Shown in pieces: positions 13,884 through 27,000 of a DNA stretch of 64,000 nucleotides; the first letter of the stretch is position 1; each line of letters starts with the position of its first letter. A program made the position numbers and the translations under genes. The notes under the pieces are model-generated. The model saw only the letters and a list, made by a program, of their open reading frames with translations, was not told the DNA's origin and made no database searches. The DNA is taken from contig OX638131.1 in NCBI GenBank assembly GCA_951804985.1, positions 87,060,349 to 87,124,348 of the forward strand. The letters run 5' to 3'. The DNA is from Dryomyza anilis (lineage: Eukaryota > Arthropoda > Insecta > Diptera > Dryomyzidae).

Positions 13884-15080
13884 ATGGCCTCCATGCATCA
13901 AAAACGCCCGAGCATCTCCAATTGGTTTTCATCGCTGCGTCGTCAGCCTAAAAACAAAAAGTCCGCCTCACTGCTGGGCCTCGACAAACAGTTTCAACGC
14001 AGCTGCATCGATCTCAGCGTCAACAGCACCTTCTATGTGTCGCCGCTGCCGCCACCGCCACCACCTGTTAAGGCATCTCCTGCACAATCAGTCGACTCAG
14101 TGCGCACAACATCAACAATAGCGATCAATGATGACTATGCGCCATATGATGATCGTCGCGGGCTGGTATCAGGAAAACGCGTGTCGCAACTATGCGCGCA
14201 GTGCTGCTGTCTGCTGGATGCGACATCAACGTCATCCGAGTCACCTGCAGCGTCGCCAAAATTAACCAAATCTTCAAAGTCGTTTAGCGGCAGCACAGCA
14301 AAGTTGGCACCTTTTAAAAGTGTTGGCCACTATAATAAAACATTTCAAACGACGCCTGTCGCCGCCCCCCGTTCAACGACCACTACAACGTTGAGTTCAG
14401 AGCAAGAAGTCGACACTGATGTCAGTCGCAAGGTGCATATTATACGGCTGCCTTTGGAGCCGGGCAGCCCAACGGAGCAATATAAAAAACGCGCCGAATT
14501 CAAACGCACCACCACGACCAAAACCACCAGCACGCTGATTGTGACGCGACCCATTGAGTTGTTGCTCAATGAACGCGGTGAAATTGTGTCGCGTCGCGTG
14601 CCGCGCGAAAAGACGATGCGCTCGAATAGTTTGGGTTGCGTGTTGGACGATATCGATGGTGAGGACGTTGACGATGTTGTTCCTGTTGCTACTACTGCTG
14701 CTAGTGCTGGGGATAGAGTCAGCAACACCGACACCGAAGACAGCTGCAGCTCTTATAGTCCGCGTGTCGCGCCCATTACTGACTGTGACGGTGAATTCAA
14801 GTTCATCGACGATAGCTCCACGTCACAAAGTGAAAATGAGCGCAATTCGCAGAACTCGCAGAGGGTATCGAACAACAGCAACATAGCCAGCAGCGCGCAT
14901 AACAGCAACATTACCATCAGCAACAGCATAAACTCCACCAGCAATAACAACAACAATAATAATAATAACTACAACAACAACAATTGCAACCTGTGTGACG
15001 TCTGTCGCAAAGTTGTCGAACGAAATCGCAATAATTCGGCGCGGAATGAAGAGGTTATAATGCGCCGACCCTTTCTAAAG
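13884..15080 (+). CDS. step: step coding exon 1: long low-complexity N-terminus
   Basis: The ATG at 13884 is the first in-frame Met. A TGA lies in frame only three codons upstream, so this start is forced. The exon encodes residues 1-399: a basic start ([20 protein letters not shown]), a proline run at 54-61, a cysteine cluster at 104-109, many Ser/Thr, an acidic stretch, an Asn-rich tract at ~350-367, then C368xxC371xxC374. It ends AAG|GTATCT, phase 0. No catalytic domain is visible. I infer a regulatory or localisation role. Other cytohesins carry a coiled coil here, so alternative first exons may exist, but I did not find one. Confidence 0.85.
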
Positions 15081-18000
15081 GTATCTATTTTGTGATAATG
15101 AAATGTTTGATTTGTTTATATTATATACAGCTTAGGAAAAAATTGTGTTTGACAAACAAAATGTATTTGAGACAAACATTATATGTTTGAGACAAATATA
15201 ATATGTTTGTGACAACCATTATATATTTGATACAAATATATTATCACATGCAAACAGACAAACTTGATATGCTTGTGGCAATATGTTTGTGGAAAACTTA
15301 ATATGTTGATTGTTTATGTGTGTAATAGAAACATATTATGTTTATGACAAATATAATATTTTTGTTACAAATGTAATATGTTTGTGACAAACATAATATT
15401 CTCTATTTGTGACATAATATGTATTTTTAGAACTTGATAATAAATTTCAAATAATTGTACATATTTTATATATTTGCCTTATTTATATTAAATTAAAGAA
15501 AGTGTTGTTCTCCTCAAGAGCTCAGGGAATTCATTTACATTACAACCAGTTTTGGTCAATTAACTTAATTTGATTTATTGAAATTGTCTTCTAATAATTC
15601 AAGCGCACCGCCGCGCAACAGGTTCTTTTTGCAGAGCCTTTTAATTCAATTTCAAGTTTGTGAGTTCATTAAGCTGAGTGCTGCTGCTGCCTGCTTTTAA
15701 CCTGTCTTGGGTCATTTAAACTCGCTACTGGTCTGCCGTGTTAATTAGGCAACGTCATTCCAAAAGCTGCACTAAGGTTCTAGGTGAAGTGAGTGATTAA
15801 TAAAAAATAAACTCGTTTGTTGAGCGTAGTTATAATAATAGGTTTCCATTGAAATTTCTTTATAATTTGGGGTTGTTACTTCTGTTTCGTATTTTATTGA
15901 AATATAAGAAACTTGTTTAATTTTTCTTTTGCTACGGCATTCTTTTAAGAGAGTAATTAAGTTTTTTTTAGAATCGAATGAAAAGTCTGTCCCCGAAGTT
16001 TTATTTAATTAAGTATGAGTTTTTATTTTAGTTGTTACTTCATTTTTGTTTGTTTTTCAAGTTACTTATCAACATTGCAGCCGGAAATGCGCTCATTACA
16101 AAAACTGAAAATCATGAAAATAATTTCAAGAAACAGCATTCGAGTCAGATTTGTTATTTATTGCTGTGGGTAATTTTTAATTAAAGTTTTTTTTTATTAA
16201 TGCATGCAGAGAAAAAGAATTGTTTGCAGTTATTATAACATAATTATTACTTAGTTTATCAAATGATTCTGAAATCAAAATGATTACAAACCTTTTTCTA
16301 TATAACTTGCGGATGCTGGTTTTGATTGCATACTCAGTTTTTTATTAGAATGTAACCCTTTTAAGAAAACGGGATACGAAATTTCGTGTATTTTTTGAAT
16401 ACTAAATACTAAAAATTAGCACTTTGCGAAAGCAGTTTTTCAAGAAACTTTAAATGAGGTTTTTCTTTGAATTGTCTAGGCAAATTTTGATATAAATAGG
16501 AATGTAAATATACTAATTAGTTTTCAAGCTATTTTGATCTGAACTTGTGATTTGGATTATTTTGAAGTCTATTCTAATAAAACAAAACGATAAAACATTT
16601 TTAAAGGGTTTTTCAATAAGAGCGCTACAAAAGTTTTTTTTTAAGGGTTTTTCAACAGGGACGCTACAAAAGTTGATCGACAGGGACAGCAAACGACGCC
16701 ATATTTCTCTCCGCTCTTTTGACATTTCTCTTCAGTAAGGTTTGCCATTTCATGATGGAAAGATATACGAGCCAACAACGAGTCGAAATTATTAAAATTT
16801 ACTACCGAAATTCGAATTCGTATATCTTTCCATCATGAAATGGCAAACCTTACTGAAGAGAAATGTCAAAAGAGCGGCAAGAAATATGGCGTCGTTTGCT
16901 GTCCCTGTCGCTCTACTTTTGTAGCGTCACTGTTGAAAAACCCTTTATTATATACATCTTATATAACTTTTCTATATAACTTGAGGATGCAAGTTTCGAC
17001 TGCATACTAAGTTTTTTATTATTATGTAAATTTTTTAAGATAAAAATGAGATACGAAATATAGTGTATAGTGTGAACACTTTTTTTATAATACTAAAAAT
17101 TATAGCACTTTGCGAAAGTAGTTTTTTAAAAAACTTTAAAAGCAATATTTCTTTTAATTGTCAACGCAAATTTTAATATAAATAGGAATGTCAATATCTC
17201 AATTAGATATCAAGATATTTTGCTCTAAACTTGAGATTTATATTTTTTTGAGGTTATTTTTAAATTTTTTTTTTTTTGTATATAGGATCTAATGATAAAA
17301 AAGAAAAAGTGCCATGGCTTTGCAGAATATATTTCAAGTTTAATATCGAAATTCCGAATTATCTGGTATCAGTTTAATTTTTTCAGAAATTGTATTATTT
17401 ATATTTTGAAATTCACTGTCGATTGAATTTCACATATTTGAGATGAAAACTCGAATTGTATTTGTTCCACAAAACTTAAAAGGAATGAATTCGATTAAAA
17501 TACGTTTATATTGTGTTTAAAAAAGAAAATCTGAAACAGCAAATAATTTATAAATCGAACGATTTGAAATTTTAATAGAATTTCTATTGAAAGTTCGAAT
17601 ATCCAGGATGTATTTTATTTGTACTTTAAGAAAGATTAGAATTTTTTATATAATTATAAAAAGCATCATGATTTTATGATAAACAACAATATCTTTAAAC
17701 TAATAATTTTTTAAAAGAAAATTTTATTCATAATTTTAGTTATTTTTCAGTGACATTTTAGAATAAATTTATTGCATATTACGAAAATAGTGTTCCAAAA
17801 AACTGTAAATGCAATTTTTCTTTTAATTGTTAAAACAAATTTTAGTATAGGAAGTTATATGAATCTTTTTATTATTTTTGGAGATATTTGTGTTTAAACT
17901 TGTATTACTTTGTTTTTTTTTTTTTTTTAATATTGTGTGATAATTTTTTTTTGTATTTAAGATGAAATGATAAAATCGAAAATAGTTATTGTCTGTGCTG

Positions 18001-21000
18001 CTCATAATCCAAATTAAATAAGATTAAAATTTTATATAATTCTAAAAAATATTCATCTTTATTATAAACAGCCTTAGAATATTAAATAAAAAAAATTATA
18101 TATTTTTTTAAAATTACGACCTCTAGCAAAATACTTGAGTTAAATAATATTCAACAATAAATTACAATAAAAAACGTTTTACTATTTTTTATTAGATACG
18201 CGCCAACCTGTAGATACTTTTAATTTTTGCAATATCATAAAAATTACGAATTGCCTTGCGGCTGACACTAATGATAAATTCTCAACAACAACAGCATTTA
18301 AAAAAATACCCGCAAGTAATGTTGAAATAATAATAAAAAATATATATTTTTGCATAATTTTGCAATCAAATAATATGCATAAAAAAAGAGTATATTTGAA
18401 AATGTATTTTATTACAATTAAATGCCAACAACAATGCTTCAATTGAAATGAAGCGCTGTATACGTATCATTTGTCAGATACGCGAGCGCGTATCTACTGG
18501 ATACATTAGGCAATGGCTCAAGTACAAAAGTATCTGATATCTAGGCGTTATATTTTTTTTGTTGTTTCTTCTTCATTCGATTCAACAATATCAGTTGTAT
18601 CTTGTGTCTGAGTAACTAGTTTTTAAGTATTTCATTTGTGAGTAGCACTGCACATTGAATGAGTAGTATCTTGTTTTGTTGTTGATGAGTGTATCTTTTA
18701 GTGTTATTTCGTATCTAACTAAGTATCTTATAGCTGTGACAATTGTCGTTTTCCGGTATCATTCGCAAACAGTTAGGTTAATTCCGCTATTTTTTTTGCA
18801 TTATTTTATTTATGCTTCGTGTCTTTGGTGAACTTTAGATGCTGACCGTTTATCTTTTAGATATTTTTATATTTACTTTACAAATACGTTTGATATACAA
18901 TTGTACTCTTTTACTTTTCGATGTTTTTATGGTATTTCAATTATTTTAGGAGTCCATAAATTATATAAATGCCAAAAAATCATATTTTTCAAATAATTAC
19001 CTATTATTTATAAGTGTGTTTAACTGTATCTATATTTTTATTTTGTTTTTTTTTTATTAGTTATTCTTTTTCGTTTAAATTTTTTTTTTTTTTAATTTAA
19101 TTTTTGTGGATTTGATGTATTATTTTTATTATTTATTTTTATTTTAATTACAATTTAATGTGATTTTTTTATTTTATTTTTATTATTTTGTTTTTTTTAC
19201 CTATATTTAAAATTGTGTTAAGTTTATCTAATTTTAATTTTTTTTTCTATTATTTTGTATTAATTTTTATTAGTTATTTTTATTAGTATTTCTATTTAAA
19301 TTATATTACTTTTTAAATTTTATTTTTTTATGATTTGATGTATTTTTTTTATTATTTATTTTTATTATAATTAAAATTTGATGTGAATGTTTTTCATTTT
19401 TTTGTATTTGTTTAAACCTATTATTTATAATTATGTGTATTTCTATTTTATTTTTATAATTTTATTTATTTTTAAAATTTTGTTTTTTTTTTTAATTTTT
19501 ATTTTTTTTTAATTTTAATTTTTTTTTTAATTTTTATTTTTTTTTGTTTTTTTTTTAATTTTTTTTATTTTTTTTTTATTTTTATTATTTATTCTTTAAA
19601 ATTATTGTTTATTATTTATTTTTAAATTTAATAAATAATAAACAATAATTTTAAAGAAAAAATAATAAAAATAAAAATAAAAAAAAAATTAAAAAAAAAC
19701 AAAAAAAATTAAAAAAAAAAAAAATTTAATTTTTTTTTATTATATTAAAAATTGTATGTGGATTTTGACAATATATATCTAATATCTTTCATTTTGTTAA
19801 AATAACAAATTGAACTTTTTATCGTAATTGCGTTGAAATTGCGCTCATTTCGAATGCCATTGTCGTAATTTATTTTGCCTTTTTTTATCATGTTGTGATT
19901 GTCAAGTGAATGTTCATTTATTTTTAAACATTCAGCACACGGTGTAAAGGTTTTTTTTCTATTTGATTTGATTTTGTTTTCTTTTATTTTATTTGATGCT
20001 TTCATGTTTTCTAAAGTTGTCAATTTTGGTGAAATTTGTTTATGAGTTGCGTTTATATCTTTCAACCAGTCAAATTTCTATCTATAGCATATCTGTTTTT
20101 AGGTAAAAATTAACAATTTTCAATTAAAGTCTTGCGTATTTAAGTTTTATGTTAATTAAATATCTCAATTGGCATTCTCAATATCAATTGAATTTTTATA
20201 TTTTGAACATCTTCATAAATTTCAGCCAATCCCTTATATTAAAGATTATATTATATCGCATCATCAAAGCCACCTCAATTTCAAAGTGGTAAAGCTGTCA
20301 AAAACTCTCAAATATCATCAAATACCTCAATTAAACTACATGATTCGTTTGTGTTTTTATGAAAAAAAGCCCCTCAACATCTCAACAAATTATAGTTAAT
20401 AAAATTGTTTATTTTTTGTGTTTTTGCAATTCTTTCAGCAAATCAAAGATGAACTCTGCGAAGTGGTATCCGAAATGGAGGCACTCGATGTGCCCGAAGA
20501 CTGCAAACATTCCAATAAAGACAAACAAATGTCGATAGGACGTAAAAAATTCAATATGGATCCCAAGAAAGGTGAGTCAAAACGAAATACAATTAACAAA
20601 ATTAAGATTATAAATGTAAATATAAAACGGAAAACTACAAATATTATAGGTGTGTGAAATTTAAATAAGAGATATTAAGTAACACAATTCAAAGAACACA
20701 ATTGGAAGATAACTATTAATAGAATAATATTTTAATAAGAAAATAAAATTTCCAAGAACATAATCAAAAACCTTAATAAATAAAAATAAAATAAAATGAA
20801 ATGAAAAAAATGTAATAAACAGCGCCAGAGTGACAAAATTTAAGAATTGAATTTGGAAACCAAACTTTAAAAAAACTGAAATTTAAAAAATTGAAATTTA
20901 ATGAACAAATTCCGAAAAAAAATTTAAAGAATTCAGAGAATGAAATTTCAAAAAAAACAAAAAGAAAAATAAAAAATAAATAATCAGAAAGTAAAATAAA

Positions 21001-24000
21001 TTAAATCAAAGTTTTAAAGAAAAACAAAAATATATAAACAAATAAATAATTGAATAAAATAAAAAGGTAAAATAAAGAAAAGCAAAATTAAAATAAATAA
21101 ATTCAAAAATAAGTAAAATAAATAAAATCAAATGGTAAAACAAATAAATTATTGTTTTTATTTGTTTTACAAGTTTGTTTTTTTATTTTACTTATTGATT
21201 TTATTTTTATTATTTTTGAATTTATTTTACTTTTTAATTTAATAAATAAATATCAAAAAATAATTTTAAAAATTAAAAAAAAAACAAAAGTATAAAAAAT
21301 GAAATGAAAATAAAAAAAAATTAAAAAAATAACTTTTTAAAAAAATTAAAAAAAAAAATTGAAAATAAAAAGGTAGAACAAAAATAAAATTATAACAATT
21401 TAAATTAAATGAAATAAATATAATTAAAAAGTAAAATAAATAAAATTAAAAAGTATAATAAATAAATTCAAAAATAATAAAAATAAAATCAATATGTAAA
21501 ATAAATAAAACCAAATGGTAAAACAAAAAAAAAAAAAAGCAATAATTAATAAATAAATATCAAAAAAATAATTTTAAAAATTAAACTAAAGAAATAAATT
21601 TGAAATGAAAATGAAAAATTTAAATTAAAAAAATAAAAATAATTAAAATAAAAAATTATAAAAATTTAAATTAAATAAAAAAAAAATACCAAAACATAAA
21701 TTTAAAAACAATAAACATTCCAACAAAATATTTAAAAAAATTTCAATTCGTAAAATAAAAACCAAATCATAAATAAAACCAATAATTAAAAAAAAAAATT
21801 TAAAATAATAAAATAAGAGCAAAAATTAAAAAAAGAATAAAAAAAAATTAAAAAAAATTAAAAAAAATTAAAAAAAAATTTAAAAAAATTAAAAAAAATA
21901 AAAAAAATAAAAAAAAAAAATAAAAAATAAAAAAAAGAATAAAATAAAAAAAAAAATAAAAAAAATTAAAAAAAGAATAAAATAAAAAAAAAAAAAATTA
22001 AAAAAAGAATAAAATAAAAAGATATTATTATAAAATTAATTAAAAAAATTAAAATAAAAAAATAAGAGCAAAAATTAAAAAAAAAAATTAAAAAAAGAAT
22101 AAAATAAAAAAAAATAAAAAAATTAAAAAAAGAATAAAATAAAAAAAAATAAAAAAAAATAAAAAAAATTAAAAAAAGAATAAAATAAAAAAAAAAAATA
22201 AAAAAAAATTAAAAAAAGAATAAAATAAAAAATAAAAAAAATTAAACAAAGAATAAAATAAAAAAAAAAATTAAAAAAAGAATAAAATAAAAAAAAAATA
22301 AAAAAAGAATAAAATAAAAAAATATTAAAAAAAGTAAAAAAGAAATTAAATAAAAAATTAATGCAAACAAATTAAAAAATTCAAAGCAAACAAAATAAAA
22401 CAAAACAAAATTAAAAAAACCAAAAAGTTAAAAGTATTACTTTAAAAATAAAAAAAATATAAGCAAAAATTTAAAAAAAAATAGAAAATAAATAAAAGAA
22501 AAATGAATGCAAACAAATAACAAAATTCAAAGTAAACAAAATTAAAAAACAAACAAAACAATTTAAAAAATAAAAATAAAAAAGTACCAAACCCCGGAAA
22601 AAAAAATTATAAAAATAATTTAAATGAAATAAATAAAATACCAAAACATAAATCTAAAAATATTATAAATATAAAAAAATAAAATAATATTAAAAAAATA
22701 TAAAATAAAAATTTTTAAAATAAATATTAAAATTAATAAACCAAATTTTTAATTTATATTAGCTGCGTTTTTTTCATAATTTAAATTTGAGCCGGAACAA
22801 ATTTTATACGCTAGATAGATTTATCGAGCTCAAATTGTTTTTGTTTTGCGTACAAAATTTGTTCCAGCACAAATTTAAATTATGAAAAAAACGCAGCTAT
22901 TATAAAAACTAATTTTTAAAAAATGAAATTTCTTCATTCGTTATAAATTAGTTTTGATAATATTTTTAAGAATTATATTAAAAACAAACAATTAAAAATG
23001 TAAATAAAATAAAAATAAAAAAAATAAATAAATCCCCTTGAATAAAATTTGTAACAATGCTCGCAAAGAAAACACCCAACAAAATAAACAAAAAAAAAAA
23101 CACCAAAAACTATATAATTATGTGACTATTAAAAATTAAGCCACCATCAAATGTCAACGAACTGTCAAAATTGTCATGACGCTCGACACGTCGTCGGTTG
23201 ACATTCCTCAAACTGACACTCACCATCATCATTATTCGCTCACACTCTTCATCATTATTGTCTACTTTATGATTATTGTGTTCTTTAGCAGTTTTTTTGT
23301 TGTCTTCTTCATCATTATTAGCTTCTTTATCATTATTATATTTTTCAACACTATTAACTTTTACTGCACACAGTCAGTTGCATATCACACATGCATAATT
23401 ACCAAGCAGTAGCAGCGCAACACAGCAGGGCTGGGCATCGTCATCATCATCATCATCATCACATTCATCGTCGTCCTCGTTTTCTTTCTTTCCATTCAAT
23501 TACGTTATTAAATTAACGCTGAAATTATTATATAAAAGTACTTTTTTTTCGTTATAAAGAGCATTCATTGTCAACCCATGCATCTCACCCTGACTGCATA
23601 GAAATTACTTTGTACTTGTGCCATTACTTGCTCACCTTCATTAATGTCACTTTTTCCAGCTTATTCGGTCTCTTATATGCCGCGTCTCTCAGCACTAGTT
23701 GGCATTTAGTCGCACAGGTTCTCATCCCGACCTTTCTAGTTTTGTGTCATTCTTTTTTACTGCTATATTAAGTCCTTCTCCGCTTCATCTTCTACATTCA
23801 TTTCCTACTATGGCATTTAATGTTATTTTTAGTGCAGTTTTCAGTGACATTTAAAATCAATTATCATTTATTTTTATTATTTCAATAACTTTTTCATTTA
23901 ATTGAAATAATTTATTTTTTTTATTTATGAAGAAAATTCTTTTTATTTATCTGGTTTTTATTTATTTATTTCGTATTTAATATTTTTGTATAATTTGTTT

Positions 24001-27000
24001 TATTTTTTTTTTTAAATTGCAATAATTAATTTTTCATTTCATTTTTCATTGCATTTTTCACTTGTTGTATTTTTTCTTTTTCATTTAGTTGTATTTGTGG
24101 CCTTTTAATTTATTTTTATTTTTCATTTATATTTTCCTCGTTTTGTATTTTTTTATCTTTTCATTCATAATCTGTCAACGCCATGTCGTGAGTCTCGACA
24201 ATGTCACCAATTGGCTGCTCTTGTAAATTATACCCATCATTAATATTAAAAATTCCTTTTATGTGTCACTTAATCGCACAATGTTGCATTATTTTTCTTG
24301 TATTTATTTAAACATTACTCACTGTGTACTATATTAAATATCACAAGATTCAGAAAAACGAATTAAGTGTCAAATTAGGTCATTGTGCTATATATAAAAA
24401 ATTTCTTTATTATTAAATCCTACCATATTTTCTTTATATAATTGATATAAAATACTAAATTTTTCATTTAAATTTCCATGTTCCAATATTCGATAATATC
24501 ACTACTCTATAAAATCAGATATTATCAAGATCAATTAGAAAAAAGTTAACAATTTTGCTAGTTAAGGACTGCGTCGAATAAAATTGTCCGCTACAAAAAT
24601 GAAAAAATCTAGAAATCTAGTAATCGAATTTTTATAGAATAAAATATTTTATTTTGCAAATTATTTTTAGATTTCAAAAAAAAATATAAAAAACCAGAAA
24701 TTAATATTTTTTAATAAAAAGTTTTAATTTTTCCGGAACCCCTTCCATTAATGTTGTAATGGTAGTGTCCGACACCCTCACAGCTTTTAAAGACCACTTT
24801 ATTTTAAAGTCTTGAAGGTCTTTGGCCACTTTTTTTGTTGTCTTCATCTCCCATTTTACTAAAGCCCAGTATCTCTCAATCGGCCTGAGTTCTGGACAGT
24901 TTGGTGGATTGGCTTCTCTAGGCACCAAAATCACTGCATTTTGTTGGATCCACTCTAAGGCCGTTTTGCTGTAGTGACATGAAGCGAGGTCAGGCCAAAA
25001 AAAATGTGGACACTTCATGTTGGCGTAAAAATGGAAGCAATCTCTTTTGCAAGCATTCCTTCACATATATTTCGCTATTAATTGTATCCGATAACACGAA
25101 TGAGCTGCTCCTTTTTCCACAACTGCAAATTGCCTGCCAAACAAGGAATTTCTTTGGGAATTTTGTCATTTTTTTTTGATTTGAATTTTTCAGCGACATT
25201 TCCTCGAGAATCGGCTGTATAAAATTCCTGCCCAGGTAGCTGAGAAAAGTCCGCTAAAACATAAGTTTCGTCGTCCATTATGCAGAAATCGAATTTAAAA
25301 AAAAAAATGTTGGTTCAGCTTTTTAGCACGTTGTTTTGTGGTTTCATTCTTGACGGCATTTCTATCCGGAACTTTTTGGACCTTGTACGTCTTCAGCCCA
25401 GCGCACGAAAGATTCTGAGCAATCCGCCTTTCTCGCCAATTTCCTTCCGGATATGCTTGGATCTCTCTTTAAAATATTCACAACCTTCTTCGACTTTTCA
25501 CGATCATGTGGCCTTTTTTTTACCAGAACCTTTCTTCCGATCAATACTCAGGTCTTCCTTAAAGCGGTTGATAACGCGAGAAATGGTCTTAGGGTTAGCC
25601 CCTACCTTCTTGGCAATTTTTTTAAAAGACAAACTAGGTTGTTTTTGAAAAATTTTAATTATATTTTCTCGCACTTCCACTTCGTTTGCCATTTTCGCGT
25701 TAAATAAATTTTGTATTGACTATAACTGACACAAATTATTTTCTGCCATTTAATTCAGAGCTACTATGATCAAATTTTTTTAATTTGAATCTTGCAATAG
25801 CACATTATGGGAAGATATGTAACGGACAATTTTATTCGACGCAGTCCTTACTTTGGACAATACACTGTATAACCGTAAATCATTTTCTTATTTATCATTA
25901 CATCTAAATTGATAAAAAAAATCGTCCAAAAATAGTCTAAAAAAACCAAAAAATTTCGAGTTTGTATTCTAATATCATAAAAACCAATGGGACTATTAGT
26001 ACATTAGATTAGAGCTTGTTATATTTCGCGTCGTTTGGTACCAAAATCATCCATATTCCATGCAATACACTGAGATGCCACGATTTAAATGGTAAATTAC
26101 GCAATATATCCGAATTAAAAATTAATTGAATCACTATACCTTTTACAAAATTATACTATCAATGTTGAATTTAAAAATGGCCAATTGCCAATTCATAAAA
26201 ATAAAGTTGAAAATATTTTACCGTTGAAAAATAAATATTTTCATATGATGAATATGGGTGAACATTTGTAAACCGTACCCGCTTTAAACATTGTTTGCTT
26301 CCTATTAAATTTGGATCGATATTTTGTTATTTTCATTATTCTTTTTTTTTTTTTTAATTTTCGATATTAAAAATTCAAATTTTCACATTTTTTTAACATA
26401 AAAATATCAACAAAAATACAATTTTGCTCTAAAAGTATTTTAATATTCCAAAAATATTTCGATTTTTACAATGTTCGTTATAAAAATAATTGAAATTCTA
26501 CAATTATCAATAAAATAATAACAACAAAAATTCAAATTTTCATTAAAAATAGAGAAAACAATCATAAGTAATTAATTTGTGCACTTGAAATTAAAATTTC
26601 TGGCAATCTAAATGTCAAAACTCAAAATAACATTTTACGTCAGAATGCAGTACAAATCAATAGAATTAAATACAGTATTTAATAATACCAATAACAATAA
26701 AAGAAACACCAACAATAACCAACCTCACCCACAATTTGTAATAAATAAAAGTTACGAAACAAACACGAATTAGTCAGTCGACTGGACATTGAATGCTTTA
26801 CCGTTGATGGTTGAACGGTTCTAAACGTATTTCAGATCGTCGTTTCTACGATGTGAACTGTTGGCTTAACAAAATTGCGTGTTGTTACTACAACTACTTT
26901 TGTAGCATGTGTTACTCTTAATTGTGTGTTGGTTGCTTTTATGGCGATTCTTTTTGAAGGGTGTCCTTTTTTGAAATATGCTACTGCTTTCATATTTTTC

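Noticed and set aside
14345..14734. Antisense 129-codon frame over step exon 1
   Set aside because: Shadow of the sense exon, which is proven by the frame-perfect splice chain.
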